From Teichococcus rhizosphaerae (lineage in GTDB: Bacteria > Pseudomonadota > Alphaproteobacteria > Acetobacterales > Acetobacteraceae), in contig NZ_PDNU01000003.1 of the NCBI RefSeq assembly GCF_002631185.1, positions 186,001-250,000 on the forward strand: DNA of 64,000 bases, in the 5' to 3' direction. The notes beneath the pieces were generated by a model. That model saw only the letters and a program-made list of their open reading frames with translations, was not told the origin of the DNA and did not search any database. Both the position numbers and the translations under genes were made by a program. This document shows positions 47,694-61,709 of the stretch, piece after piece (position 1 is the first letter of the stretch; every line of letters begins with the position of its first letter).

Positions 47694-49235
47694 ATGCGTC
47701 TCGCCACCCTGATCCTGAGTGCCGCGGTCGTCGCCGTGCCGCTTGCCCAGCCATTGCGTGCCGTGGCCCAGCCGGCGACCGTCGCGCCCAACACGCCGGC
47801 GGCACCGGGTCCTGTCGCCACCACGCCGGAAAGCTTCGCGCCGCTGGCGCGCAAGCTGCTGCCGTCCGTGGTCAACATCCAGACCAGCCAGACGCTGCAG
47901 GCGCGCGGCAACCGCCCCGATGCGCCCGAGATGCCGCAGGCCCCGCCGGGCAGTCCCTTCGAGGAGCTGTTCCGCGAGTTCTTCGAGCGTAACCGGCCGC
48001 CGGGCGCGCGCCCCGGCCAGCCGCCGCGCCGCCAGCAGAGCCAGGGCTCCGGCTTCATCGTCGATGCGTCCGGCATCATCGTGACGAACAACCACGTCAT
48101 CGATGGCGCCGACGAGATCAACGTGGTGCTGCACGACAACACCACGCTGAGGGCCGAGCTGGTCGGCACCGACAGCCGCACCGACCTCGCCGTGCTGCGG
48201 GTCAAGACCGACAAGCCGCTGCCGGTGGTGCCCTTCGGCGACTCCGACACCGCCGAGGTGGGCGACTGGGTGCTGGCCATCGGCAACCCGCTGGGCTTCG
48301 GCGGCAGCGTCACCTCAGGAATCGTCTCGGCGCGCGGCCGCAACATCAATGCCGGGCCCTATGACGACTTCATCCAGACGGACGCGGCCATCAACCGCGG
48401 CAATTCCGGCGGCCCGCTGTTCAACGTCAAGGGCGAGGTGATCGGCATCAACACCGCCATCGTCTCCCCCTCGGGCGGCTCCATCGGCATCGGCTTCGCC
48501 ATTCCCGCCAACCTGGCCAAAAACGTCGTGGCGCAGCTCCGCGACGGCGGGCGGGTGCGGCGCGGCTGGCTGGGCGTGAACATCCAGCAGGTGACGGACG
48601 AGATCGCCGAGAGCCTCGCCCTGCCGGGCGGCGCCCGCGGCGCGCTGGTCGCCCGCGCCCAGGAGGACGGCCCGGCCGCCAAGGGCGGCGTGCAGAACGG
48701 CGACGTCATCCTGAAGTTCAACAACCAGGATGTGCGCGAGATGCGGCAGCTGCCGCGCATCGTGGCCGAGACCAGCGTGGGCACCGAGGCGCCGGTGGTG
48801 GTGTGGCGCAACGGCCGGGAGGAGACGCTGCGCGTCACCGTGGCGGAGCTGCCGGCCGAGCAGCAGGCCGCGGCCGGCGCCGCGCCGCAGCAGGCGCGCC
48901 CCGGCGCGGCGGTGGAGCTTTCGGGCCTCGGCCTGAAGGTGGCGCCGCTCTCGCCCGAGACGCGCGAGCGCTTCAGCCTGCGCGAGGATGCGCGCGGCGT
49001 GGTGATCACCGAGGTCTCGCCCGGCAGCAGCGCCGCCGAGCGTGGCCTGACCGCGGGCGACATGATCCTGGAGGTGCAGCAGAACCGCGTCTCCACCCCG
49101 CAGGAAGTGCAGGAGCAGCTCGCCCGCCTGCGCAAGCAGAACCGCCCGAGCGCGCTGATGCTGATCGAGAACGGCCAGGGCCAGCGCTTCGTGCCGCTGC
49201 GCCTCCAGCCCGAGCGCAGCGGGAACCCCGGCTGA
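47694..49235 (+). CDS. degP: DegP/HtrA-family periplasmic serine endopeptidase
   Basis: Periplasmic protease and chaperone for misfolded envelope proteins. The 513-residue product has a signal peptide (cleavage near AVAQ, residue 26), a trypsin-like domain with His134 (TNNHVID), Asp164 (SRTDLAVL) and Ser238 (RGNSGGP), and two PDZ domains (about 285-370 and 400-495). The Arg/Pro/Gln-rich LA-loop region lies about 85-115. The ATG at 47694 starts the signal peptide. The 178-bp gap after the DUF2065 gene probably holds its own promoter, but I could not assign one. Confidence 0.94.
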   Translation: MRLATLILSAAVVAVPLAQPLRAVAQPATVAPNTPAAPGPVATTPESFAPLARKLLPSVVNIQTSQTLQARGNRPDAPEMPQAPPGSPFEELFREFFERNRPPGARPGQPPRRQQSQGSGFIVDASGIIVTNNHVIDGADEINVVLHDNTTLRAELVGTDSRTDLAVLRVKTDKPLPVVPFGDSDTAEVGDWVLAIGNPLGFGGSVTSGIVSARGRNINAGPYDDFIQTDAAINRGNSGGPLFNVKGEVIGINTAIVSPSGGSIGIGFAIPANLAKNVVAQLRDGGRVRRGWLGVNIQQVTDEIAESLALPGGARGALVARAQEDGPAAKGGVQNGDVILKFNNQDVREMRQLPRIVAETSVGTEAPVVVWRNGREETLRVTVAELPAEQQAAAGAAPQQARPGAAVELSGLGLKVAPLSPETRERFSLREDARGVVITEVSPGSSAAERGLTAGDMILEVQQNRVSTPQEVQEQLARLRKQNRPSALMLIENGQGQRFVPLRLQPERSGNPG

Positions 49236-49263
49236 CGCCCTCTCCGGGCCGGCGTGAAAGACG

Positions 49264-49299
49264 GGCCGGGGGAATTCCTTCCCCCGGCCTTTCTTTTAT
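49264..49299 (+). terminator. Rho-independent terminator of degP
   Basis: Perfect 11-bp stem GGCCGGGGGAA / TTCCCCCGGCC, loop TTCC, followed by TTTCTTTTATT. The best canonical terminator in the window; it also lies just past the end of the convergent serB. Confidence 0.85.
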
Positions 49300-49309
49300 T
49301 CTCGCATCC

Positions 49310-50200
49310 TCAGGAGACGATTTCCCCCGCGCGATAGCCTTGCGCGAAAAGGAGGGCGCGAAGATCCGCATGGTCCACCCGAACCCGCGCCGCCGCCGCG
49401 ACCACCGGCTTGGCGCGGAACGCCACGCCGAGCCCGGCGGCGTCCAGCATGGCCAGGTCGTTGGCGCCATCCCCCACCGCGATGCTGGCCGAGAGCGGCA
49501 GCCCGAGCTCGGCGCAGAGGCGCTTGAGGGTGGCGAGCTTGGCGTCGCGGTCGAAGATCGGCTCGGCCACGGTGCCGGTGAGGCTGGCGCCGTCATCCTC
49601 CAGGATGTTGGCGTGGTGGCTGGTGAAGCCGGCCTTTTCCGCCACCCGCCCGGTGAACCAGGTGAAGCCGCCGGAGGCGAGGGCGCAATGCGCGCCATGC
49701 GCCCGCATCGTGCCGACCAGCTCGGCCGCGCCCGGCATCAGGTGGGTCTGCTCCCAGGTGGCCTCCAGCGCCGAAAGGGAAAGGCCCTTCAGCATCGCCA
49801 CCCGTTCGCGCAGCGCGGCGGAGAAGTCGATCTCGCCATTCATGGAGCGGCGGGTGATCTCGGCCACGCGCTCCTTCAGCCCGGCATAGGCGGCCAGCTC
49901 GTCCAGCGTCTCGCTGGTGACGATGGTGCTGTCCATGTCGGCGATCAGCAGGCGCTTGCGCCGGCCTTCCGCCGGCTGGGCGACGCAGTCCACCGGCAAG
50001 CCCTCCAGCGCGGCGCGGGCGGCGGCGTCCGCCTGCTCGGGGGCGAGGCGGGCGAAGGGGATGTCGAGCGCCTCCTCCTCCGCGAGCCATTCGGGGGAGG
50101 CCGCATCGGCGCCGAGGGCGATGAGGGCGGCGCGGACTCGCGCGGCGAGGGGCGCCTGCAGTTGGCCTGCGGGCGCGATCAGGGTGAGCACATGCTGCAT
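49310..50200 (-). CDS. serB: SerB, phosphoserine phosphatase
   Basis: Final step of serine synthesis. The 296-residue HAD-family product has an N-terminal ACT-like region (about 1-80), the catalytic Asp88-x-Asp90 motif in IADMDSTIVTSE, the Ser/Thr motif ALASGGFTWF, the Lys segment and the metal-binding VGDGANDLAML. An upstream in-frame ATG at 50242 would overlap the divergent miaA start; 50200 (MQHVLTLIAP) is preferred on homology. The start codons of serB and miaA are only 26 bp apart. Confidence 0.93.
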   Translation of the reverse strand: MQHVLTLIAPAGQLQAPLAARVRAALIALGADAASPEWLAEEEALDIPFARLAPEQADAAARAALEGLPVDCVAQPAEGRRKRLLIADMDSTIVTSETLDELAAYAGLKERVAEITRRSMNGEIDFSAALRERVAMLKGLSLSALEATWEQTHLMPGAAELVGTMRAHGAHCALASGGFTWFTGRVAEKAGFTSHHANILEDDGASLTGTVAEPIFDRDAKLATLKRLCAELGLPLSASIAVGDGANDLAMLDAAGLGVAFRAKPVVAAAARVRVDHADLRALLFAQGYRAGEIVS

Positions 50201-50226
50201 GGGGGGCGGACCATGCCCGCTGGCCG

Positions 50227-51225
50227 ATGAGGGATCAACCATCTGTGCGTGAAGCTTTCGCCCTGCTGGTGGCAGGCCCCACCGCCAGCGGCAAGTCCGC
50301 CCTCGCGCTGGGCCTGGCGGAACGGCTGGGCGGGGTGGTGATCAACACCGACAGCATGCAGGTCTATGCCGGGCTCGCGGTGCTGACGGCGCAGCCCCCG
50401 CCCGGGGAGCAGGCGCAGGTGCCGCACCGCCTCTATGGCGAGCGCGATCCGGCCGAGGCGGCGAGTGTCGCCTGGTGGCGGGGCAGGGCGCTGGAGGAGA
50501 TGCAGGCGGCCCGTGCCGCGGGGCGCCTGCCCATCCTGTGCGGCGGCACGGGCCTGTATTTCCGGGCGCTGGTGGAGGGGCTGGTGGAGATCCCGCCCAT
50601 TCCGGAGGAAGCGCGGGCCGAGGCGCGTGGCCTGCTGGCGGCGGAGGGGCCGGCGGCGCTGCATGCCCGGCTGCTGGCGGCCGACCCCGGCACCGCCGCG
50701 CGGCTGCGTCCCACCGACAGCCAGCGCCTGGCGCGCGCCTGGGAGGTGTGGCGCGGCACCGGGCGGGGCCTCGCGGACTGGCTGGCCCGAAGCGGAAGCG
50801 AGAGCGGCACCGGTCCCGCCCGCCTGCCGGACGGCACGCCCTGGCGCTTCGCCGCCCTGCGCATCGACCCGCCGCGCGAGGCTTTGCGCCACGCCATCGG
50901 CCTGCGCTGGGAGGCGATGCTGAAGGCGGGGGCGGTGGAGGAGGTGCGCGCCCTGCTGGCGCGCCGGCTGGACCCCGCCCTGCCGGCGATGCGCGCGCAT
51001 GGCGTGCCGGAGGTCTCCGCCATGCTGGCCGGCCGGTGGGACCTGGCGGAGGCGGGGCGGCGCGCCTGCCTGGCCATCGGGCAGTACACCAAGCGGCAGG
51101 CCACCTGGTTCCGCCACCAGGCCCTGGCCGCCCCCAGCGAGACGCATACGATCCATGCGCGTGTAACAGGGATGGAGCAATTTTCGGAAAGTGAACTGAG
51201 GGAAATTTTCGCGTTTGTTTGTTAG
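50227..51225 (+). CDS. miaA: MiaA, tRNA dimethylallyltransferase
   Basis: Adds the dimethylallyl group to A37 of tRNAs reading codons beginning with U. The 332-residue product has the P-loop GPTASGKSAL (about 17-26), NTDSMQVYAGLAVLTAQP, CGGTGLYFRALVEGL and the tRNA-binding QYTKRQATWFRHQ. Divergent from serB and about 100 bp upstream of ilvB on the same strand. A link between MiaA-modified tRNA and attenuation of biosynthetic operons is known in other bacteria, and leuA here has an attenuator-like leader. Confidence 0.94.
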   Translation: MRDQPSVREAFALLVAGPTASGKSALALGLAERLGGVVINTDSMQVYAGLAVLTAQPPPGEQAQVPHRLYGERDPAEAASVAWWRGRALEEMQAARAAGRLPILCGGTGLYFRALVEGLVEIPPIPEEARAEARGLLAAEGPAALHARLLAADPGTAARLRPTDSQRLARAWEVWRGTGRGLADWLARSGSESGTGPARLPDGTPWRFAALRIDPPREALRHAIGLRWEAMLKAGAVEEVRALLARRLDPALPAMRAHGVPEVSAMLAGRWDLAEAGRRACLAIGQYTKRQATWFRHQALAAPSETHTIHARVTGMEQFSESELREIFAFVC

Positions 51226-51325
51226 CGCGTTGACGCGGGCCATCCGGGCGCGTAGATCGGGGGCCCCGGCGGGAACCGCTTCCGCACGCCGCCGGGTCCG
51301 CAACCACAGGAAAGCCAGAAGCAGC

Positions 51326-53122
<1,797 letters not shown>

Positions 53123-53180
53123 GCGCCGCGCCTTTCCGCTCTCGCCTTCCTCATCCCGACCGACCCTTCCAGGACAGACG

Positions 53181-53705
53181 ATGCCTGACCCATCCGACAT
53201 GACGCACCGCGCCGCGACCATCGCGGTGCTGGTGGAGAACGAGGCCGGCGTGCTCGCCCGCGTCATCGGCCTGTTCTCCGGCCGCGGCTACAACATCGAC
53301 AGCCTGACCGTGGCGCCGGTGGATGCCGAGGGGCGCCTCTCGCGCATCACCGTCGTCACCTCCGGCACCGAGATGGTGATCGAGCAGATCAAGGCGCAGC
53401 TCGACCGGCTGGTGCCCGTCCACAAGGTGGCGGACCTGACGCTGGAGGGGCCGCACCTGACGCGGGAGCTGGCGCTGATCAAGGTGGTGGGCAGCGGCTC
53501 CGCCCGGCAGGAGGCGCTGCGCCTGGCGGACGCCTTCCGTGCCCGCGTGGTGGACGCCACCACCGAGAGCTTCGTGTTCGAGATGACGGGCAGCGGCGAG
53601 AAGCTGGACGCCTTCATCAACCTGATGCGGCCGATCGGGCTCGCCGAGGTCAGCCGCACCGGCGCGGTGGCGATCGCGCGCGGCACGGCCAGCCTGACCG
53701 TCTGA
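53181..53705 (+). CDS. ilvH: IlvH/IlvN, acetolactate synthase regulatory subunit
   Basis: Regulatory partner of IlvB that binds valine. The 174-residue product has an N-terminal ACT domain (ATIAVLVENEAGVLARVIGLFSGRGYNIDSLTV, about 11-43, through 85) and the C-terminal ALS_ss_C domain (about 95-170). The ATG at 53181 has AGGACAG upstream. Middle gene of ilvB-ilvH-ilvC. Confidence 0.95.
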   Translation: MPDPSDMTHRAATIAVLVENEAGVLARVIGLFSGRGYNIDSLTVAPVDAEGRLSRITVVTSGTEMVIEQIKAQLDRLVPVHKVADLTLEGPHLTRELALIKVVGSGSARQEALRLADAFRARVVDATTESFVFEMTGSGEKLDAFINLMRPIGLAEVSRTGAVAIARGTASLTV

Positions 53706-53779
53706 GCACGGCCGGGGGGCGGGCCGCCCCCCGGGCGAGGATGCGCGGCGGGGCGGGGGTCCTGCCGTGGAATGTGTGA

Positions 53780-54820
<1,041 letters not shown>

Positions 54821-54826
54821 ACCGCG

Positions 54827-54849
54827 AAGGGGCGCTCCGGCGCCCCTTT
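54827..54849 (+). terminator. Terminator of ilvBHC
   Basis: Perfect 9-bp stem AAGGGGCGC / GCGCCCCTT with loop TCCG and a short TTT end, 7 bp after the ilvC stop. Confidence 0.7.
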
Positions 54850-54970
54850 CCATGTCGCCGGCCAGGCCTGCGCCCTCGGGCTGCCTGTTCCGCCGCCGCA
54901 ACCGCGGCAGGCCAGATTCGTTCCAGCCTCGCCCGGTGCGATGGCGCCGGCGGGTCAAGGAATGGACGGC

Positions 54971-56164
54971 ATGCGGCTTTTCAACTGCGAGGTCTGCGGA
55001 CAGCTTCTCTACTTCGAGAACACCCGCTGCGAATCCTGCGGCGCGACGCTCGGCTACGTGCCTGGCGTGAACCGCCTTTCCGCGCTGGACCCGGCCGAGC
55101 CGGGAGGCGGCGTGGCGCAGGACGCCACGGGCGCGGCGGCCACGCAGCAGGCGGCGGGCCAGGCCGCCGAAGGGCCGGCGCCCAACGCGCAGGGCACCAC
55201 GCCCTCCCAGGCCGCGGGGCAGCTCTGGCGGCCGCGCGCCGACCGGGAGCGCAGCTACCGCTTCTGTGCCAATGCCGCGCATGACGCCTGCAACTGGCTG
55301 GTGCCGGAGGAGGCCGCCGAGGAGTTCTGTCTCGCCTGCCGCCACAACCGCACCATTCCCGACCTGTCCAATCCCGAGCATGCCGCGCAGTGGCGCAAGA
55401 TCGAGAGCGCCAAGCGGCGCGCCATGTACAGCTTCCTCCGCCTCCGCCTGCCGCTGAGGAACCGGCTGGAGGATCCCGAGGAGGGCCTGGCCTTCGACTT
55501 CCTGGCCGACCCGCCGGAGGAGCACGGGCCGCGCGTGATGACCGGGCACGACAACGGCCTGATCACCCTGGCGCTGGTCGAGGCGGACGATGCGGAGCGC
55601 GTCAAGCGCCGCGAATCCATGGGCGAGCCCTACCGCACCCTGCTTGGCCATTTCCGCCACGAATCCGGCCACTACTTCTGGGACCGGCTGGTGCGCGACG
55701 GCGGCCGGCTGGAGGAATGCCGCGCCATCTTCGGCGATGACAGCCAGGACTACGGCGCCGCGCTCCAGCGCCACTACAACGAGGGGCCGCCCGCCAACTG
55801 GCAGGAGAACTTCGTCAGCACCTACGCCACCGCCCACCCTTGGGAGGACTTCGCCGAGACCTGGGCACACTACCTGCACATCATCGACACGCTGGAGATG
55901 GCCCGCGCCTTCGGCATCGGCATCGACCCGCGCGCCGACCGCACGGGAGAGATGAGCGCCGAGGTGGATTTCGACCCCTACAGGGCCACCGAGATCCAGC
56001 CGGTGATGGATGCCTGGGTGCCGCTGACCGCCGCGGTGAACAGCCTCAACCGCTGCATGGGCGCGCCGGACCTCTATCCCTTCGTGCTGTCGCCCGCGGT
56101 GGTGGAGAAGCTCGCCTTCATCCAGTCCCTGGTGCGTGGGACATTGCCGGCCGGCAAGGCCTGA
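54971..56164 (+). CDS. Putative zinc-binding metallopeptidase (DUF/Peptidase_Mx-like)
   Basis: Predicted cytoplasmic gluzincin-like peptidase of 397 residues; biological role unknown. It has an N-terminal zinc ribbon Cys6-x2-Cys9 and Cys20-x2-Cys23 (FNCEVCG...RCESCG), a low-complexity Ala/Gln/Gly linker (about 45-92) and a second Cys cluster (YRFCANAAHDACNW and EEFCLACRHN). The catalytic motif HESGH (230-234) lies in GHFRHESGHYFWDRL, with a downstream acidic helix WEDFAETWAHYLHI. The ATG at 54971 has AAGGA nine bases upstream; 54962 is a second choice. Monocistronic between terminators and the puuE-like gene. Confidence 0.85.
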   Translation: MRLFNCEVCGQLLYFENTRCESCGATLGYVPGVNRLSALDPAEPGGGVAQDATGAAATQQAAGQAAEGPAPNAQGTTPSQAAGQLWRPRADRERSYRFCANAAHDACNWLVPEEAAEEFCLACRHNRTIPDLSNPEHAAQWRKIESAKRRAMYSFLRLRLPLRNRLEDPEEGLAFDFLADPPEEHGPRVMTGHDNGLITLALVEADDAERVKRRESMGEPYRTLLGHFRHESGHYFWDRLVRDGGRLEECRAIFGDDSQDYGAALQRHYNEGPPANWQENFVSTYATAHPWEDFAETWAHYLHIIDTLEMARAFGIGIDPRADRTGEMSAEVDFDPYRATEIQPVMDAWVPLTAAVNSLNRCMGAPDLYPFVLSPAVVEKLAFIQSLVRGTLPAGKA

Positions 56165-56263
56165 AAGCGCCGGGCCCGCGCCGCCGGGCGGCCATGAAGG
56201 GCAGGGCGATGGCCGCTCCACCCGGTTGACGCCCCGCTCGCTGCGCCGCCAAGCTTCGTCCCC

Positions 56264-57190
56264 ATGACGATCCTGGCGCCCGAGAGCGGCTATCCGCGCG
56301 ACTTCCTGGGCTACGGCCCGAACCCGCCCGACCCGCAATGGCCGGGGGGCGCGAGGCTCGCCCTGTCCTTCGTGCTGAACTACGAGGAAGGCGGTGAGAA
56401 CAGCGTGCTGAACGGCGATGCCGGCAGCGAGATCTACCTGAACGAGACGCCGGGCGGCAGCCCGGTGCTCGGCCAGCGCGACATCGGCAAGGAAAGCCAG
56501 TTCGACTACGGCGCCCGCGCCGGCGTCTGGCGCGTGCTGCGGATGTTCGCCGAGCGCGGGCTGAGGCTCACCGTCTATGGCGTGGGGCGCGCGCTGGAGC
56601 TGAACCCCGGCATCGGCCGCGCCTTCGCCGAGGCGGGGCACGAGGTGGCCAGCCATGGCTGGCGCTGGATCAACTACCAGGACGTGGACGAGGCCACCGA
56701 GCGCCGGCACATCGCGCAATGCGTCGAGACCATCACCCGCACGGTGGGGAAGCCGCCCGTGGGCTGGTACACGGGGCGCATCAGTGAGCGGACGCGCCGC
56801 CTCGTCGCCGAACATGGCGGCTTCCTCTATGACAGCGACGCCTATGACGACGACCTGCCCTACTATGTGACCGTGGCCGGCAGGCCGCTGCTCGTCATCC
56901 CCTACACGCTCGACAACAACGACATGAAGTTCGCGGTGCCGCCCGGCTTCACCGCGAATGACGGCTTCACCCAGCACCTGACGGACGCCTTCGACTTCCT
57001 GCGCGCGGAAGGGGCGGTGGCGCCCAAGATGATGAGCGTCGGGCTGCATTGCCGGCTGGTGGGCCGCCCCGGCCGCGCCGCCGCGCTGGCCCGCTTCCTG
57101 GACCATGTGGTGGCGCAGCGGGATGTCTGGGTGGCGACGCGCGAGGAGATCGCCCGCCACTGGCTGAAGGTGCATCCGCCGGCCGGCTAG
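56264..57190 (+). CDS. puuE: Allantoinase PuuE-like polysaccharide-deacetylase-family protein
   Basis: Member of the NodB/carbohydrate esterase 4 superfamily, closest in pattern to the metal-independent allantoinases (PuuE): YPRDFLGYGPNPPDPQWPGGARLALSFVLNYEEGGE, GARAGVWRVLRMFAERGL, GHEVASHGWRWINYQ, GWYTGRISERTRRL and IPYTLDNNDMKF. The product of 308 residues matches the family length. It would open allantoin to allantoate in purine breakdown. No other urate-pathway gene is in the window, so the substrate remains an inference from family resemblance. Confidence 0.87.
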   Translation: MTILAPESGYPRDFLGYGPNPPDPQWPGGARLALSFVLNYEEGGENSVLNGDAGSEIYLNETPGGSPVLGQRDIGKESQFDYGARAGVWRVLRMFAERGLRLTVYGVGRALELNPGIGRAFAEAGHEVASHGWRWINYQDVDEATERRHIAQCVETITRTVGKPPVGWYTGRISERTRRLVAEHGGFLYDSDAYDDDLPYYVTVAGRPLLVIPYTLDNNDMKFAVPPGFTANDGFTQHLTDAFDFLRAEGAVAPKMMSVGLHCRLVGRPGRAAALARFLDHVVAQRDVWVATREEIARHWLKVHPPAG

Positions 57191-57263
57191 CGCGCCCGGC
57201 CCCGGCGCGCCGCGGAAAGAAAAGGGCTTGCGGCGTGCGGGGGTGCTGCCTATCGTTGCCGGC

Positions 57264-57371
57264 ATGAACGCCACCGCGCGCATCTCCGGCCTCGCCAGCG
57301 GCTCCGCCGCACTGGCCGCGCGCGCCCTTTCCGGCCTCCTTCTCCTTCGACTTAGCCGCCCCTGGGCGTGA
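57264..57371 (+). CDS. leuL: leuA leader peptide, 35 residues
   Basis: Short frame ATG...TGA that I read directly from the sequence upstream of leuA. It ends with a leucine cluster, residues 22-30 ALSGLLLLRL in context, with five Leu codons in the six positions 25-30. It is followed by alternative hairpins. Such peptides sense leucyl-tRNA shortage by ribosome stalling. There is no clear ribosome site, but the codon cluster and position make a leader role more likely than chance. Confidence 0.7.
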   Translation: MNATARISGLASGSAALAARALSGLLLLRLSRPWA

Positions 57372-57413
57372 CGCCCGGCTGACTGGCCGGCTTCGCTCAG
57401 GGGAACCCCTGGG
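57359..57413 (+). promoter_or_regulatory. Attenuator-like alternative hairpins upstream of leuA
   Basis: CCCCTGGG occurs at 57359-57366, overlapping the end of the leader frame, and again at 57406-57413. The single CAGGGG at 57398-57403 can pair with either, giving mutually exclusive structures. A local GGGCG-TGA-CGCCC dyad covers the leader stop. No T-run follows the later hairpin. Confidence 0.55.
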
Positions 57414-57467
57414 TGCCTCGCGCGCCCATGCCGGCCCGGCCCAAGTCAGAACGAAGGAACGCCTCCA

Positions 57468-59051
<1,584 letters not shown>

Positions 59052-59065
59052 GCCGGGCACGAGCA

Positions 59066-59120
59066 CGGAGCGGCACCGCCGCTCCGCAGGGGCCAGGGGG
59101 TTCATGCTCCCTGGCCTTTT
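59066..59120 (+). terminator. Tandem hairpins ending leuA
   Basis: First, a perfect 9-bp stem CGGAGCGGC / GCCGCTCCG with loop ACC (59066-59086). Second, GGCCAGGG / CCCTGGCC with a 10-base loop (59091-59116) followed by TTTT. Together a convincing terminator. Confidence 0.75.
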
Positions 59121-59284
59121 CCGCGCATCGTGCCGTGGCGCGGCAGCCATTCCCGGGCGATGCTCCGGCGCCGGACATGGCAACGCCGTGGCTCCCAGCC
59201 GGGGGAGCCACGGCGTGTCCGGCGGTGCCGGCAGCCCGCCTCAGCGCCGGATGGCCGGCGCCAAGCCGCTCGGGGCCAGGTGGC

Positions 59285-59524
59285 TCAGCGCCAGACGGGG
59301 CGGCCGAGATCCACCTGGTTGGAGTTGGTCAGGGCACCGCCGGCCGCGCCGGCCGCGCCGCCGATCAGGGCGCCGGTGCCGGCATTGCCCGTGAGCGAGC
59401 CCACCGCCGCGCCGGCACCCGCGCCCAGCAGGCCACCCGAGGCGGCGCGGTCGCCGGTGGAGTAGCCGCAGGCGCCGAGGCCGATGCTCGCCAGAGCCAG
59501 CAGGGCCAGAGAGGACTTGCGCAT
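59285..59524 (-). CDS. Small glycine-zipper lipoprotein
   Basis: 79-residue outer-membrane or periplasmic lipoprotein of unknown role. The signal sequence MRKSSLALLALASIGLGAC ends in a lipobox with Cys19. A glycine-zipper domain follows (about 30-62, [34 protein letters not shown] in pieces), similar to YMGG/osmotically induced lipoproteins. The start at 59524 has AAGGAG at good spacing; 59530 is too close to it. Divergent from mreB. Confidence 0.8.
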   Translation of the reverse strand: MRKSSLALLALASIGLGACGYSTGDRAASGGLLGAGAGAAVGSLTGNAGTGALIGGAAGAAGGALTNSNQVDLGRPVWR

Positions 59525-59638
59525 CAACATGCTCCTTGCAGAATTTGGAGGGTCATGCGGATGAAACGGGGCAGGGGGCGAAAGGTTGCCCGATCGTCAT
59601 CTGCAATGCCGCTTGAGCGGGGCCGCGGAGGGCGGTAA

Positions 59639-60791
<1,153 letters not shown>

Positions 60792-60827
60792 GAACAGCGC
60801 CGCCCTTCCGGGGCGGGTGGAGGCCGT

Positions 60828-61691
60828 GTGATCCGTCTCAGCATTCCGCTGCGTCAGGCCCTGTCGCGCCTGTCCATGCCCATCCTGGTGGCCGCCGCCT
60901 TCGGCGCCATGCTGCTGGGCAAGGCCGAGACGGGGCTGGTGGAGCGTGCCCGCATGACGCTGGCCGACACGCTGGCGCCGATCTATGGCGTGATCGCGGA
61001 GCCGGTGGGCGCGGTGCGGAACGCGGTGGAGGAGCTTCGCTTCCTGGCCGCCATGCGGGAGGAGAATGCCCGGCTGCGGGCCGAGAACGAGCGGCTGCAC
61101 CGCTGGCAGGCCGCCGCCCTGGCGCTCGAGACGGAGAACGCCCTGCTGCGCCGCCAGCTCCGCTACGTGCCGGAGGGGGCGGCGAGCTTCCAGACGGCCC
61201 GCGTGGTGGCCGATGCCGGCGGCACCTATGCGCGCGCCGTGCTGCTTTCCACCCAGCCCGGCCAGGCGCCGCGCAAGGGGCAGGTGGCGCTGGACGAGCG
61301 GGGCCTCGCGGGGCGCGTCAGCGAGGTGGGCAGCCGTTCCGCCCGCGTGCTGCTGGTGACCGACATGAACAGCCGCATCCCCGTGGTGCTGGAGGGCAGC
61401 CGCTCCCGCGCCATGATGGTGGGCACCAATGGCGACCGGCCCCGCCTGCAGCACTGGCCGGAAGGCGCGCCGCCGCAGGAGGGCGAGCGGGTGGTGACCA
61501 GCGCCGAGGCCGATGCCTTTCCCGCCGGCCTGCCGGTCGGCGTGGTGCGCTGGACGGAGGGCGGCGCGGCCGAGGTGGAGCTGTTCGCCCGGCTGGACCG
61601 GCTGGACCTGCTGCGCATCTTCGAGTTCGGCCTTTCCGGCATCCTGCCGCCGGAGGCGGTGGCCCGCCCCGAGCCCCGCGCGCGGCGCTGA
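60828..61691 (+). CDS. mreC: MreC, rod-shape scaffold protein
   Basis: Periplasmic scaffold linking MreB to PBP2 and RodA. The 287-residue product has a short cytoplasmic start, one membrane helix (about 14-32), a coiled coil (about 60-105, FLAAMREENARLRAENERLHRWQAAALALETENALLRRQL) and the beta-rich MreC core (about 115-275) with LVTDMNSRIPVVLEGSR. The start is a GTG at 60828 with GGTGGAGG upstream. It follows mreB by 58 bp and precedes mreD by 18. Confidence 0.93.
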   Translation: MIRLSIPLRQALSRLSMPILVAAAFGAMLLGKAETGLVERARMTLADTLAPIYGVIAEPVGAVRNAVEELRFLAAMREENARLRAENERLHRWQAAALALETENALLRRQLRYVPEGAASFQTARVVADAGGTYARAVLLSTQPGQAPRKGQVALDERGLAGRVSEVGSRSARVLLVTDMNSRIPVVLEGSRSRAMMVGTNGDRPRLQHWPEGAPPQEGERVVTSAEADAFPAGLPVGVVRWTEGGAAEVELFARLDRLDLLRIFEFGLSGILPPEAVARPEPRARR

Positions 61692-61709
61692 GCGGGGCCC
61701 GCGCGCCGC

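Noticed and set aside
51226-51325. Attenuator or leader peptide upstream of ilvB
   Set aside because: No short frame rich in Leu, Val or Ile codons and no convincing alternative hairpins in this gap, unlike upstream of leuA.
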